A stretch of DNA of 64,000 bases from Paragorgia papillata (GCA_035771165.1 JAWNZC010000421.1:1217001-1281000); one strand, 5' to 3'. Counted from the stretch's first letter, positions 49,353 through 60,979 are shown. The notes: generated by a model from the sequence alone, not told the origin. Numbers and translations are program-made.

Positions 49353-49704
49353 CAGGGACGTAGCCAGGGGAGCCGTGGCTCCCCCCTTTTGATATAAAAC
49401 AATTAACAGACGTGTAAGTACAAAACTGATGCAATATGAATTGTGTCAGGAAATAAACTGTAAACAGTGTATTCAATCTACTGAGTGTATGCATTTGAGT
49501 ATCTATGTGACGTTTGCGTGTTTTGAGTATTTTATACGACGTTTTTTAACCTTTAGAGTCTGTAAAATCCTCCTCCAAAAGCCAGGAAATGGCATTTCAG
49601 CGACTCTCGGTTTCAAAATTTCCCGGGGGAGCATGCCCCAGGACCCCCATAAAAATTTATTTTCATTTCGGCTCCCCCTTTCAAAATCCTGGCTACGTCC
49701 CTTG
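49353..49704. mobile_element. hAT-like MITE nested in a 5S-like fragment
   Basis: 352 bp with ends CAGGGACGTAGCCAGG and CCTGGCTACGTCCCTTG. A perfect 8-bp target duplication GTCTGACC lies at 49345-49352 and 49705-49712. GGCTCCCCC-type sequence is inverted just inside the ends. Confidence 0.85.
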
Positions 49705-49735
49705 GTCTGACCGGGCTTAACTTCATTGGTGAACC
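49705..49735 (-). repeat. 5S-rRNA-like fragment 2, second half
   Basis: Complement of CACCAATGAAGTTAAGCCC, corresponding to the middle of 5S rRNA. Confidence 0.5.
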
Positions 49736-50112
49736 ATGTCTTGCCAGGACTGTGATAAATCTAAACCTTTTCCCCGGATTTATTGTTACACAATATAATA
49801 GATTTCCTTTTCTGTTAGCATGTTAATCTACAGTATAAACCATGTTTGAAAACGACAATTATGCACGATTCTAATACCCCTTGTGTTTTTATATCGTTTG
49901 AAACGGTTATTGTAAAGTTTTGTGCGATTTAGGACTTTGCTACATAGAATTTCTATTAAATATGGGGTATCTATAGTCTGCTAATACACACTCTTCACAC
50001 TAGGGGACATCCCCTTTAAACGGAAGTGATGCATAATGTATAATAATAATTCGCTATAAATTCAACTGAAGAAGCTTTATTGGAAATAACCATAACCCAC
50101 GACACATCAGTT

Positions 50113-50290
50113 ATGCCCAAAATGGCCGAAGAAGACAGTCGGACAATCGAAGTGAAAGGAATCAGCGCAAAAACCTCGGAAGACACCTTAGAAAACTATT
50201 TCTCTTCTCCTAGACGCGGGGGAGAGATTTCTAGTATCGACTACGACACGACAAGTGGAGCGGCTTGCATTACTTTTACACAGCCGGAAG
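50113..50290 (+). CDS. PARP14-like: PARP14-like gene, first coding exon (RRM 1)
   Basis: Likely start at 50113 (MPKMAEEDS) or 50122 (CAAAATGG context). Encodes RTIEVKGISAKTSEDTLENY and RRGGEISSIDYD, an RRM-like domain, and ends at GAAG|GTAGGT in phase 1. Higher GC than the surrounding repeats. First exon of the best preserved PARP14-like gene of the window. Confidence 0.65.
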
Positions 50291-50848
50291 GTAGGTAGTC
50301 ATTTATATACGATTCAGAGCTATTAATCGATTTTCTGTATACGTTGACAAATGTATATCCTAACTTGTTTCCCTAGTGCTGTTATCTTTCTCGTTAGCAC
50401 ATTTTCAATAGCTGTTTATCGATAAAACAACAACTATATGCGACGAAGAACGTCAAAATCTGCATAATTATCGCTACTCTCTCTCTTCGACATAAGTTAT
50501 GTCGTATAGAAATTCGAATATAAGAATTCGAATGCGGTCTTTGTGATATTACTGTCGTGTTGGTCGATACTACAGCAGGCTAATGCTAAAGAATTATGAA
50601 AGTGGTATCGAACAGAAGTGGTTGAGTAAATCACATGAATATAGTCGAAAGTGAAAGTAAAAGCGTTCTGAAAGCATAGGCGGAAGTGCCACAGTATTAT
50701 TTATGTTGATTCGAGGAATTGAGTCTATATATCCGGCTTTGCATAAATTACCCATACGTGGTAACCGTGAGGAGATTGGGACACGTTATTGCCTACAAAG
50801 TTAGGCCTGTGCTAAAGCCTGGTTTCCATATAGCCGTAAGAGTCGGTG

Positions 50849-50953
50849 GCATGGCTGCGGCAAGGGGCAATGGTCCAATCGCATACAGCTTTTTATTGCT
50901 GGCTAATTCAACACTGTCTATGATTGGACCATCGCCCCTTGCCGCAGCCATGC
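50849..50953. mobile_element. Palindromic MITE in intron 1
   Basis: GCATGGCTGCGGCAAGGGGC and its complement flank a 40-bp loop. Confidence 0.75.
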
Positions 50954-51035
50954 ACATACCAGCCATATCAGAAATAATATTTGGCATTGCACTGGACTCG
51001 TCAACCCAACATTCCTTTTGGTTTACCTTATCTAG

Positions 51036-51269
51036 GAGCTGAGAAAGCCTTGGAAACTGCTCCTCATTGCATTGAAAGCGTTACACTCACAGTGCAAAGA
51101 AAACTAAGAGAAACACCCGAGTTAAACAAATTGTACATCGAAGGCTTAAACCCGAAAACAACACGTGATGCCCTCTTCTATTACACTGAGAGTATTATTA
51201 GCCCGGAAGTGACTGATGTATTACTTGGCACAAGATCCAACGCAATCATTACAGTGAGTGGCGAAATTG
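51036..51269 (+). CDS. PARP14-like: PARP14-like gene, exon 2 (RRM 2)
   Basis: Encodes ELNKLYIEGLNPKTTRDALF and EVTDVLLGTRSNAIITV. Acceptor CTAG at 51032-51035, donor ATTG|GTAAGC, phase 1 at both ends, so it can be skipped or duplicated without changing frame. Confidence 0.65.
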
Positions 51270-52743
51270 GTAAGCACATAGCTTAGCACTCGTTTCACAT
51301 TTGCCCAGAATAGGGACCTTACGATGCTAGGACGACGACGGCGGTGAAGAAGCAACATAAACTTTATAATTAAAAAAAGTCACGGCTAACTGACTATTAT
51401 ATTTGATATTTGAAGCTAGTTTAACGACTTTCAAAACGCCGCAGTACTGCTAAACAGATTTTCGTGTCTGTATTGAGGTCAATCTTAAACAACAGTTCTC
51501 ATCTTTTGGCCGTTGACGTCGTCCTGAAGACGTGAAAATGCTCTAAGTGGCGTTGTAAAAAGAACGAGAACGCTGTTGAGATTACTCTAGGACTAAAAAT
51601 TATTCATTTTTTGTTCCACAACTAGAATTATTTTGTTAGGAAGACGTCGTCGTTGAAGTTGCCATCGTACTTCGTGAGGTCCCTAATGTCGTGGGGACGT
51701 GGATATTTAGCACGAGTGGTCGTCGTACTCAACTTCTTACCCAGGCCCAATTGTGTGAGACAAATAGATCACCCGAGTGAAAGCAAAGCTATGATTGATC
51801 GATATTATACTTGTATGTAGTACGTAAATAAAAGGAAAGCATTGGCTCGGGGAGCAATCATACTTGCAGCCGATGGCTAAATTGCAAAAGACGCAGATCA
51901 ACGTGGCCAAGTTGAAGCAATATCAAAGGCACCTTAGGAGCCACCATACGAAATACACGGAACACAGTTAAGATCTAAGTATTGATCAAAATTCTTCGAA
52001 GCACGGCAGAGACCAACTACAACTCTGAGTCGATCTGAAACCTGAGAACGAGGTTATTCCACATTCCTAGGCGGTCACCAATCCGGGTGGTTTGGACTAT
52101 AGCATTAAGAAGCAGCGCGCTAACAGCACAGACCTGCACACATTGCACGTTAGTTTTTGGAACCGAGAACCTGATTCCCCAAGCGGGCGGATACCCAGGT
52201 ATCCAGATGTAGGTATAGAATAACGCAATGTCAATAATATATATGTTTGTGAGAGTTGCTTGTCTAGGTTAGTAGCGTCTTGAGAAAGATTATTGGACGT
52301 GATGGTAGTGATCCTTGGCTACCCACTGAGCGATTAACGTTTAGACGGTCTCAACGGCGGTCATCCTCAAAGTTTGTCACGTAAAATGTTTCTGTTAGGT
52401 GTGTGTGTGGGGGGATAGGTATGTGTGAGGGTGCGGGGTTGGTAGGTGTGTCGGGGGTAGGGTTTGGTATGTGTGTGTGGGGCGGGGTTGGTAGGTGTGT
52501 GTGGAGGGAGAGGGTGTTGATAGGTGTGTGTTTTTGTGGGGGGGAGGGGGGAGGTAGGGTGGAACAAATAAATGACCCTAGGGTTATCCTTTGGACTTCT
52601 AATCATCCCTGTGATTATTAATTTATCAGGTATACTCCAGAAAGAAGGTAACCGTAATATTACGAAAATAATTCATACCTGAATACGACTAGCGTGAAGC
52701 GCGCGACATTGTTTTGCTCACTGGAATTAATTCAAAATTTCAG
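51270..52743. other. Intron with 5S-like fragment and GT-rich tract
   Basis: A third 5S-like fragment on the minus strand lies at 52060-52134 (complement of GATTGGTGACCGCCTAGGAA). A G/T-rich microsatellite lies at 52398-52560. An inverted pair around 51310-51345 and 51640-51690 (ACGACGACG, GGGACCTTACG and complements) marks a probable MITE. Confidence 0.5.
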
Positions 52744-52977
52744 ATTTCGACAAAGTTCGCGAGCGTTCCCAAACGAAAGCACTTGATGGCAACATTTTAA
52801 GAATGAATCCAGTCCCTGTCTGCAAGACAATTCTAGTGAAAAACTTACCGGCATCAGCAACTCACGACGCCATATTTTTCAAGTTCGAGAGCACCAAATC
52901 CGGCGGTGGTGAAGTGGAGAAAGTGGAGTTGTACCTGGAAGAAAGAACAGCGTTGGTTGAGTTCAAAGATCCGACAG
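52744..52977 (+). CDS. PARP14-like: PARP14-like gene, exon 3 (RRM 3)
   Basis: Encodes KTILVKNLPASATHDAIFFK and KSGGGEVEKVELYL. Acceptor TTCAG at 52739-52743, donor ACAG|GTATGA, phase 1 at both ends. Closest in pattern to the RRM units of the upstream array. Confidence 0.7.
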
Positions 52978-53100
52978 GTATGAAACAATTTGTTAAAGTT
53001 TATAGTGAAACGTTTTGAAGTGAGGCAAAACTGCGCAGGTTGTAAGAATTCTGCAGTCGGTCACGTTACAACTTGTCATTAAGCGGAAATCAAATGGGTT

Positions 53101-53894
53101 GGCACAACATTGTTCACGGTTGGCAGCACAATATTGTTCATGGTTGACAGCACAACATTGTTCATGGCTGACAGCACAACATTGTTCATAGTTGGCAGCA
53201 CAACATTGTTCATAGTTGGCAGCACAACATTGTTCATGGTTGACAGCACAACATTGTTCATAGTTGACAGCACAACATTGTTCACTGTTGACAGCACAAC
53301 ACTGTTCATAGTTGGCAGCACAACATTGTTCATGGTTGACAGCACAACATTGTTCATAGTTGACAGCACAACATTGTTCATAGTTGACAGCACAACATTG
53401 TTCACAGTTGACAGCACAACATTGTTCACAGTTGACAGCACAACATTGTTCACAGTTGACAGCACAACATTGTTCACAGTTGACAGCACAACATTGTTCA
53501 CAGTTGACAGCAAAACATTGTTCACAGTTGACAGCACAACAATTGTTCACAGTTGACAGCACAACATTGTTCACAGTTGACAGCACAACATTGTTCACAG
53601 TTGGCAGCACAACATTGTTTACAGTTGACAGCACAACATTGTTTACAGTTGACAGCACAACATCGTTCACAGTTGACAACAACATTGTTCACAGTTGACA
53701 GCGCAGCATTGTTCACAGTTGACAACAACATTGTTCACAGTTGACAGCACAATATTGTTCACAGTTGACAACACAACATTGTTCACAGTTGACAGCACAA
53801 TATTGTTCACAGTTGACAACACAACATTGTTCACAGTTGACAGCACAACATCGTTCACAGTTGATAGCACAACATTGTTCACAGTTGACAGCAC
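53101..53894. repeat. 24-bp minisatellite in intron 3 (about 33 copies)
   Basis: Unit TTCACAGTTGACAGCACAAC plus ATTG, with more diverged units at the left and several 21-bp deletions at the right. Translation in all frames gives repeat peptides; these are not genes. Confidence 0.9.
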
Positions 53895-53969
53895 GGGTCT
53901 CTCAGAAACCAATCAACGTGCGCCATTTGGCTTAATGACCTGAAAACATATTCAGGCATGTAATAAAAG

Positions 53970-55940
53970 TTGGTAATGATTTATCTGACAAAAAGGACGT
54001 TGTTTTAGTTTTAGACAATGTCCTTTCACGAAGTCAAACACTGGACGGTGTCGATCTCACGGTGCGACGGTATTACCCACTCATCGGTGGCTTGACAAAC
54101 GAACAGCCCAAGGCAATTGCCGCTGAGCCAAAGGTTTCTGAGCCGGTCAAAACAGAAATGCAACCATCCCTTGGCTCGACAACACATCGCGTAGAAATAG
54201 ACCGCGATCTTTATACATATCTGACAAACTACCACCCTGCCAATTTGAATGTTGCCTTAAATAATCGACAACCGGTAGTCGACGAGAGAGAAAATTCAGT
54301 GATTCTCACCGTGGAAACAAGTGCGGCTAAAAACGATCTTGAAGCGTTCCTGAACGACTACAAATGCGAGAAGGTCCATTTCGATCCTGTCTTAGCCGAC
54401 CACGGGTTGCAAAACAGGATAGAAAGCACCTTAGAAGCTTTCAAATCAAGCAAGGCTATGTCGTTTCAAAGCGTACTACAGCAAAGGCTACTTTAAAATC
54501 CCCGGGCGGGCGATAAACATCCATAACCTAGCGGTTCAAGCGGTGAACAAATGCGTAAAGGAAACGATGGAAGAATACGAAATGAAAACCAAACAGCGCG
54601 AAGACGTCATCGAAGTCTCGCCCTCGCATCTGAAACTCCTTCAGAGGTCGCCGAAATACCATACGTCAGAAAAAGGTTGGAAGGAAGAGAACGCCGAGGT
54701 CCGTATAGACGATACTGCCGGTGGAATTAGTGTAAAAGGCTCTCAAAACCAGGTGAACAGAATTAGAAATGAAATCCAGAGACTCGTTCATAGCTTCGGC
54801 GAACACGAGCTCGAGCGAAAACCAAGCATGCTATTGACGTGTCCAGTAGCAGTGTCCTACGTGAAAAACCTACTCCTCGAAAATCACTTGGACATCGAGC
54901 TTTCGACAAGCGACAGCGAGCGGACTGTTTTACGTGGCCTCGATAAATCCCAAGTGGATAAGGCCTATCGACTCATCATAGGCGTCGTGCGAGAATTCAG
55001 AATCCCTTTGAGTGATATCGGTCCTAGTTTTCGAAACAAAGAGTCTCGGGAAGAGTTCGTCAGCGATGTGGGTCCGTCGACCCCCATTTTCTTGCACGTC
55101 GAAGACGACGAACTCAGAGTGGTCTGCTTCGAGAAAGACATGGCCAATCTTCGCCTCCAAGCGGCGTATTTCTTGGACAAGAAGAAGCATAACGAAATCC
55201 GTATCCCACTAGAAAAAGCCGTGGCTCGTTATTTCCACCTCCACGGAGAAAGCATAGTGGAAGCCCTTAAGTTATCTTCACCGGAGCTCTCGATAGAGCA
55301 GGCATCGGACGCCATAATTATATCTGGCCCCAAGCCATTGGTCAACGCGTGTCACGCCAGTATCCACAAAGTCGTCAGGGAGTTGACTATTGAGAGGATG
55401 AACTTCGGAACACCCGAAACATGCGCCAGCATTACGGGTGAAACAGCGGAGAAGATTATACTGGGTATCGAGCAAGCGCATAGATGTGCCATTGTGGTGA
55501 ATGTCAGCGAAGAAAAGGAGGAGCGCAGCAGTAGACTGGGTTCTAGTTCTCCGAGCAACACCGACTTCAAAGAGGCAACGAATAAGACACTTCAGTGCAG
55601 ATACGTTTACCCGAATGGAAAAGTTATCGAGGTGCACCAAGGCGATATCCTGAGCCATCCGATAGATTTACTGGTCAATTCAGCCAACGAAGAAATGAAA
55701 CACGCTGGCGGTATCGCAAAAGCAATTGTCGACAAAGGAGGCGCTAAGATACAGCAAGACTGTTTCAAATTCTTGAGGGATCAGGGAAAGTTGAAGCTCA
55801 TGCCAGGTGATGTGGTTACTACGGATGGTGGTGAATTGCTGTGTAAGAAAGTACTTCATGTTGTCGTGCCGAAGTGGAGCTCCAAGACTTCTGACCATGC
55901 TACGGGAAGCGAAGGGACGAAAGAAGGTCGTTATTTGAGG
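53970..55940 (+). CDS. PARP14-like: PARP14-like gene, large exon: KH-like region and start of macro domain 1
   Basis: Coding from about 53970 (VGNDLSDKKDVVLVLDNVL) to a consensus donor TTGAG|GTGAGT. The first part (to about 54480) and the second part (from about 54470, YFKIPGRAINIHNLAVQ) are in different frames, so a one- or two-base indel lies near 54430-54490. The middle has repeated KH-like folds (GGISVKGSQNQVNRIRNEIQ; ASITGETAEKIILGIEQAHR). From 55610 a macro domain begins (HQGDILSHPIDLLVNSANEE, then HAGGIAKAIVDKGG). Human PARP14 has the same KH-then-macro order. The upstream acceptor is weak and uncertain. Confidence 0.65.
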
Positions 55941-55941
55941 T

Positions 55942-56275
55942 GAGTGAAGAGTGGAGTGGAGTAGAGTGGAGTGGAGTGGAGTAGAGGGGTAGTGGAGTCG
56001 AGTAGAGTAGAGTGGGGTAGAGTGGAGTAGAGTAGAGTGGGGTACAGTGGAGTGGAGTAGAGTGGGTAGAGTGGAGTGGAGTAGAGGGGAGTAGAGTGGG
56101 GTAGAGTGGAGTGGCGTGGGGTAGAGTGGAGTGGAGTAGGGTGGAGTGAGGTGGGGTGCATGGTGGAGTAAGGTGGAGTAGAGTGGAGTAGAGTGGAGTA
56201 GAGTGGAGTAGAGTGGAGTAGAGAGTGGAGTGGAGTAGAGTAAAGTAGAGTAAAGTAAAGTAGAATAAAGTTGGG
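55942..56275. repeat. GGAGTAGAGT microsatellite in an intron
   Basis: Imperfect pentamers and decamers of GGAGT/AGAGT begin immediately at the splice donor and fill most of the intron that splits macro domain 1. Confidence 0.85.
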
Positions 56276-56438
56276 TGAAGTGAAACATGAGGAAATGGAG
56301 TAAAACGAAATGAGATGGGATGAGATAAAATTGAATTAAACTTTACTTCAATTTCATCTCGCTTTAGTTACTGAACTAAAGGATTTAACCTAGTGTTTTA
56401 CTCCTAATTTTCACCATTTCAACGCTCGGTTTTTGTAG

Positions 56439-56847
56439 GCATGCTTGTCTTAGGGTGCTAAACGAGGCCAAAGAAGGAAAAACTGTTGCCATCCCAACAC
56501 TCGGAACAGGCATCTACAACATCCCTCACGCCATATCTGCGAAGAGCCTGGTAACCGCTGCCGACGAATTTATGAGAGAAAACAGCCACTACGAGCTGAG
56601 AGAAGTTCATTTTGTCGACAATGATCCGACGGCGGTGGAAGCATTAATGAACGAAATGATGGAGAGGTATGGCAAAGATTTTAATTTCGAGATTAACGAA
56701 CGAGTTAGGGGCCGATGGATTCCACCTCCAAGAACGGACAACACCGTTCGCCAGCCACCAAGCTCAGACAACAGCAATATCACTGCATTTGTAACCGAAA
56801 AGGGAATGGAAATACGGTTAATCATCGGAAACATCGCCAAGTGTAAG
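56439..56847 (+). CDS. PARP14-like: PARP14-like gene, exon: end of macro 1 and start of macro 2
   Basis: Acceptor TTGTAG at 56433-56438. Encodes VAIPTLGTGIYNIPHAISAK, the ADP-ribose loop of macro 1, then a linker and the first strands of macro 2 (GMEIRLIIGNIAKCK). Donor AAG|GTAAAA, phase 0. Reading frame and splice phase join correctly to 55940 and 59143. Confidence 0.8.
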
Positions 56848-56958
56848 GTAAAATATTATAGAAATACACTATTTTATAATCTTTCAAATAATTGCATTGC
56901 GTACGTCATAATGACGTCACGCTTTTGTTGGTACACCATACGATTCTTGTATATGGTG

Positions 56959-57200
56959 CACAGTGGTTAACGCAGGCGCACAATACAATCCTCACAGTGG
57001 TTAACGCAGGCGCACAATACAATTCTCACAGTGGTTAACGCAGGCGCACAATACAATTCTCACAGTGGTTAACGCAGGCGCACAATACAATTCTCACAGT
57101 GGTTAACGCAGGCGCACAATACAATTCTCACAGTGGTTAAGGCATGCGCACAATACAATTCTCACAGAGTGGTTAACGCATGCGCACAATACAATTCTTG
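56959..57200. repeat. 34-bp minisatellite (about 7 copies)
   Basis: Unit CACAGTGGTTAACGCAGGCG plus CACAATACAATTCT. Confidence 0.9.
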
Positions 57201-57448
57201 TATATAGTGACACAGTAGTTAACGTGCATGTCGGATTATCCAATCAAATTAATTCGACGGAAGTGTGTGGGTGTGTTTCTCTCACAAAGATTTGCAAGTG
57301 ATCATGTTTAATAGCGCCTTAAGTAAAATAGAACGACGACGGCAATCCATATAGTTCAGTATATCTAGCAGAACCCACGAATCGTTTACGTAGTATGGAG
57401 TTCTAAAAAGATTTTGTTTCATAGTTTGAAGTTAAACTCAGTTTCTTA

Positions 57449-57773
57449 AAGTGCCTATGTCATCCTCAGGGACTTTACATATTTATACTAATTGGAACAT
57501 TCTGAGAAGATTTGTAATATATCTTCTCAGGCGAAAATTTCATCTTCATGGATTTTTTTGCCGTTAAAGTTGACGGAAGTGGCGTCAAAAGAGGAATCTG
57601 TAAAGTGGTTTTCATATAGACAAATTCCTCTTTCGACGTCACTTCCGTCAACTTTAACGGCAAAAAAATCCATGAAGATGAAATTTTCGCCTGAGAAGAT
57701 ATATTACAAATCTTCTCAGAATGTTCCAATTAGTATAAATATGTAAAGTCCCTGAGGATGATATAGGCACTTT
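57449..57773. mobile_element. Palindromic MITE (hairpin family 1, copy 2)
   Basis: Near-perfect inverted arms of about 150 bp beginning AAAGTGCCTATGTCATCCTC. Same family as 2286-2498 but with longer arms. It abuts the next MITE. Confidence 0.85.
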
Positions 57774-58288
57774 AAAGGGTATTGGCAATAAAAATATTTT
57801 GAAAGAACTCGTCAAATGGTATAAGAAGACCTTTTACAATTTTTCCGTATCTGTTTTGGTTTTGGAAATATTTCGACCAAAGACAGCGTGCTGTCCGCCA
57901 TCTTGGAGTTATTTTCGATATGCATGTGACATCATAAGCAGGGTAAAGTGAAATTTTTATCTTGCCAACCATGACATTAAGAGATAGAAACTCGATTTTG
58001 TTGCGCTATTTCCATTTTAAATTGACCCACAACATTTAAAAAGCCTTCCGTGTAAATTTGATCACCCACGGAGTAGTTATCATCAGGTTTACCCTGCTTG
58101 TGACGTCACCTATTTCCTAGTTAATTAGATCCAATATTACAACAAGATGGCGGACAGCACGCTGTCTTTGGTCGAAATATTTAAAAACACAAGAAAGATA
58201 GAGAAAAATTGTAAAAGGTTTTCTTATACCATTTGACGAGTTCTTTCAAATGAGACAAATTTAATTTTTAATTGCCAATACCCTTTAA
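57772..58288. mobile_element. TTAAAGGGTATTGGC MITE, copy 2
   Basis: Second copy of the element at 38522-39048, with the same ends and internal palindrome. Confidence 0.8.
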
Positions 58289-58500
58289 GCTCCCTATAAT
58301 AGCAACGATATATAATCTTTTCCGATAACTCATTATGCACATGTGACGTCAGTGTTTAATTTGCATCTCAAACAAACCGAAATATCTCAACGAAGCAAGG
58401 AAACCGAAAACTGCAAAAGAGAATACTCTGCCATTTTAATTGTTGTTTTTTTTTCAATAAGACAAACCTACTTTTCGTTTTCATAGACACTTTTTATAAG

Positions 58501-58632
58501 TAATAACATGACTTTTCGGGAAATTAGCGATTAAATTTCCCCGCCGCCGAGGGAAGATTTGTGAAAGTTTACAAATCTCCCCGAGGCAAAGGGGAAATTT
58601 AATCGCTAATTTCCCGAAAAGTCATGTTATTA
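58501..58632. mobile_element. Hairpin MITE, TAATAACATGACTTTTCGGG ends
   Basis: Near-perfect palindrome of about 132 bp with a 20-bp loop. Confidence 0.8.
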
Positions 58633-58659
58633 GTTTGTAATATTATGATCGCCGACGAA

Positions 58660-58910
58660 AACTTTGAGAATCTTACCAACAGGAAATTTACACGGTTGAT
58701 CAGAGAAGTTGCATCTAATTTTCCCGTTGAGGGAAAATATATGCAAGCGGGAAATTTAGAAGACAAAAGATTTCTTTGTCTTCTAATTTTCCCTCATCAA
58801 CATGCACGGGAAAATTAGAAGAAGACAAAGGATTTCTTTGTCTTCTAATTTTCCCTCATCAACATGCACGGGAAAATTAAAAGACAAAGGATAAATTTCC
58901 CTCTTGCATG
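58660..58910. repeat. Repeated AATTTTCCCTC units
   Basis: GACAAAGGATTTCTTTGTC and TCTAATTTTCCCTCATCAAC occur two or three times, partly as inverted copies; likely the interior of a related hairpin element. Confidence 0.55.
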
Positions 58911-59142
58911 AGCGATGAGAGAAATACGAGGTTTACATTCCCTCGGAGAACAAAAGAATCCGAGGCGATCATGGTATTAATAAGAAATATCGCCCCAAAA
59001 AAAGATTTTGACTTTTAGGATTTCCGTGCCCGTGGCAGAAGATATCGCGACAAAACTTTCCCAATCAAATTTCAGTGTTGCCTTGGATTCCGCCCGCTCA
59101 CGATTCATACTAAACTATATACCCGGCATTTTTCCATTTCAG

Positions 59143-59379
59143 GCTGACGTTATCGTGAACACAGTCCACGGTGACCTAGATCTGACAAAAAACCCATGCT
59201 CAAAAGCCCTTCTGGACGAGGCGGGCAAGGCGTTAGCAGACTATTGCAAACAATGGGCGAAAACCAAGGGAAAACTACAGGAAGGATCTTTTGCAGTGAC
59301 AGGTGCAGGCGCGAACTTAAAGTGTAAGAAGGTTTTTCACGTCTGTTGCCCACATTGGAAAGCCGACGATGGAGAGCAG
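59143..59379 (+). CDS. PARP14-like: PARP14-like gene, exon: middle of macro 2
   Basis: Acceptor TTTCAG at 59137-59142. Encodes ADVIVNTVHGDLDLTKNPCS and the strand CKKVFHVCCPHWK. Joins in frame after 56847 (IAKCK|ADVIVNT). Donor CAG|GTAATG, phase 0. Confidence 0.8.
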
Positions 59380-59413
59380 GTAATGCGTACGTAACTGTTT
59401 GAAAATTAAGGCG

Positions 59414-59853
59414 ATGTTTACACCAAGCGGATTGAGTATTCAAGTCAAATATCTAATGTTGTTTCTTCTTGTTGTGTTCACGCGAAGAAGATTGAAAGTT
59501 TTCAATCTGATACTTTCAATCTGATCCGCGAAACGGAATCTGATCCGCGAAACGGATGACTGAAGTCAATCCACGGTGTTGAGTGGATTGTCTTGAGATT
59601 CAGGCAAGAATCGGCTTGAATGTTTCTAACCAGATTCGAGTAAAAAATTATTTGATACGTATATATATGCGTGAATTGGCGCGTGTCGTGCAAATAACAG
59701 ACATTGAAGAAAGCATAGAAAATAATACTCTAAAGCCGAAAATATTTTTTCCCCCAACCAGATCGGATTCTCCATGTAAACATGCATGTGCCGGATTGAC
59801 TTATCTGGCGTTTTTCGATCCGATTCGACTGTCAATCAGCTTCGTGTAAACAG
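59414..59853. mobile_element. MITE, TGTTTACAC ends
   Basis: TGTTTACACCAAGCGGATTGA and the partly matching complement at 59832-59852, with several GATCCGCGAAACGGA repeats inside. Confidence 0.6.
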
Positions 59854-59941
59854 GGACTAACTTTGCTTTATCGGACATATTCCGTTGCTAGGCTACACTT
59901 GTTAAGAATGGTTAATTTTAGTAGTCAACCAGACACAGTGT

Positions 59942-60152
59942 TAAGCCCTAATCAAACGAGAACGCAAGTCATCGCAAGTTGGCAGTCAGAATTTCTGTGG
60001 CGGTCGACGTTCGAACACCCAAATTAACAAAATAAAGGTTTCATGATTTGTCACGGTACATGATATTTTCGGGAAACTAGTCAGAGCGGCTGGCTGAGAT
60101 AGCGTGACTGCCAACTTGCGATGGCTTGCGTTCTCGTTTGATTGGGGCTTTA
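59942..60152. mobile_element. MITE, TTAAGCCC ends
   Basis: Inverted arms of about 45 bp (CTAATCAAACGAGAACGCAA and complement). Confidence 0.8.
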
Positions 60153-60184
60153 AGGCGAATTCCCAGTGCTCGCTGAAACACGCT

Positions 60185-60290
60185 TGCAGCGAGCTGCGAG
60201 TATTTGCATCTAATTAAAAATAACTCAGGGCGAAAAAATAAGCACTGCGAGTTTTTCTTAATTAGATGCAAGTACTCGCAGCGAGCCTGT
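60185..60290. repeat. Palindromic segment
   Basis: GCTGCGAGTA..TTGCATCTAATTAA is inverted at 60258-60287. Adjacent to the preceding MITE. Confidence 0.6.
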
Positions 60291-60305
60291 GAGCTAGTTC
60301 CTGCG

Positions 60306-60514
60306 TAGCCTGGTACCCTGGCCCAATTTCAAAAGAAATATGGGCCAGGTAACCACTAATCTCATTCTCGCGTCATCAGGGCTAAATCCACTTATGACGA
60401 TTGCAGTTTTACTCATAGCCACTAAAAACGCGCGAAATTTTAACCAATAGGAAAGCAGAAGTCTTTAGTGGTTACCTGGCCCATATTCTTTGATTGGGCC
60501 AGGGTACCAGGCTA
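60306..60514. mobile_element. MULE-like MITE with 9-bp target duplication
   Basis: Ends TAGCCTGGTACCCTGGCCCA and its complement. GTTCCTGCG flanks both ends (60297-60305 and 60515-60523), a 9-bp duplication typical of Mutator-like elements. Subterminal GTAACCACTA is also inverted. Confidence 0.8.
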
Positions 60515-60763
60515 GTTCCTGCGACGACTGGAAAATACACAGCGGAGTTGCATGAAGTGCCCTGTTCGGCGTCAAAAACTTCGCTTGGTATCGATTCTGA
60601 ACGAAGAAACGGACGAAGGAGACTCCGCTGCGTTGCTCGTTACGGCACCGCAAACTATTTGGAACGGATTACGTATATAGACATTAGGTTACTGATTACG
60701 TGCGATTTTTATATACAAGATGTAATGTTTCGTTTGTTTTTGCTGTACAAGCTTTCGTAACGG

Positions 60764-60826
60764 GACTCAAACCCACAACCTTCCGAATACTAGCCACACG
60801 CTCTAACCATTGTAGTCACTTAGAAA
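60764..60826 (-). repeat. tRNA-like (SINE) fragment
   Basis: On the minus strand, ACAATGGTTAGAGCG resembles an A box and GGTTTGAGTCCC a B box, 35 bp apart. Without a cloverleaf or acceptor stem it is best read as a tRNA-derived SINE relic. Confidence 0.35.
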
Positions 60827-60979
60827 AACTCAGATATACAATGGTAGCTACTGGACGTCCCAGAAATTATTTTGGTTCTCGGTCCCCCTGGCTTTCGCCT
60901 CCCCTGCCACTATAGCTCCCCAGAAAAGGAGCCGCTATGTATACGCAGGCTAAAACTGCATTTTGATATTGTTTCACAG

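Noticed and set aside
53101..53894. CRISPR-like array of regular repeats
   Set aside because: No unique spacers between units and the context is an animal intron.
53079..53943. Long open frames on both strands over the 24-bp minisatellite
   Set aside because: They are translations of a repeat whose unit length is a multiple of three, so all frames stay open; no other coding sign.
55680..56288. Long minus-strand frame rich in Ser/Thr/Pro/Leu over 55942-56280
   Set aside because: Translation of the GGAGT microsatellite plus the antisense strand of macro domain 1.
60764..60826. tRNA gene on the minus strand
   Set aside because: A and B boxes are suggestive, but no acceptor or anticodon stem could be drawn; kept only as a SINE-like relic.
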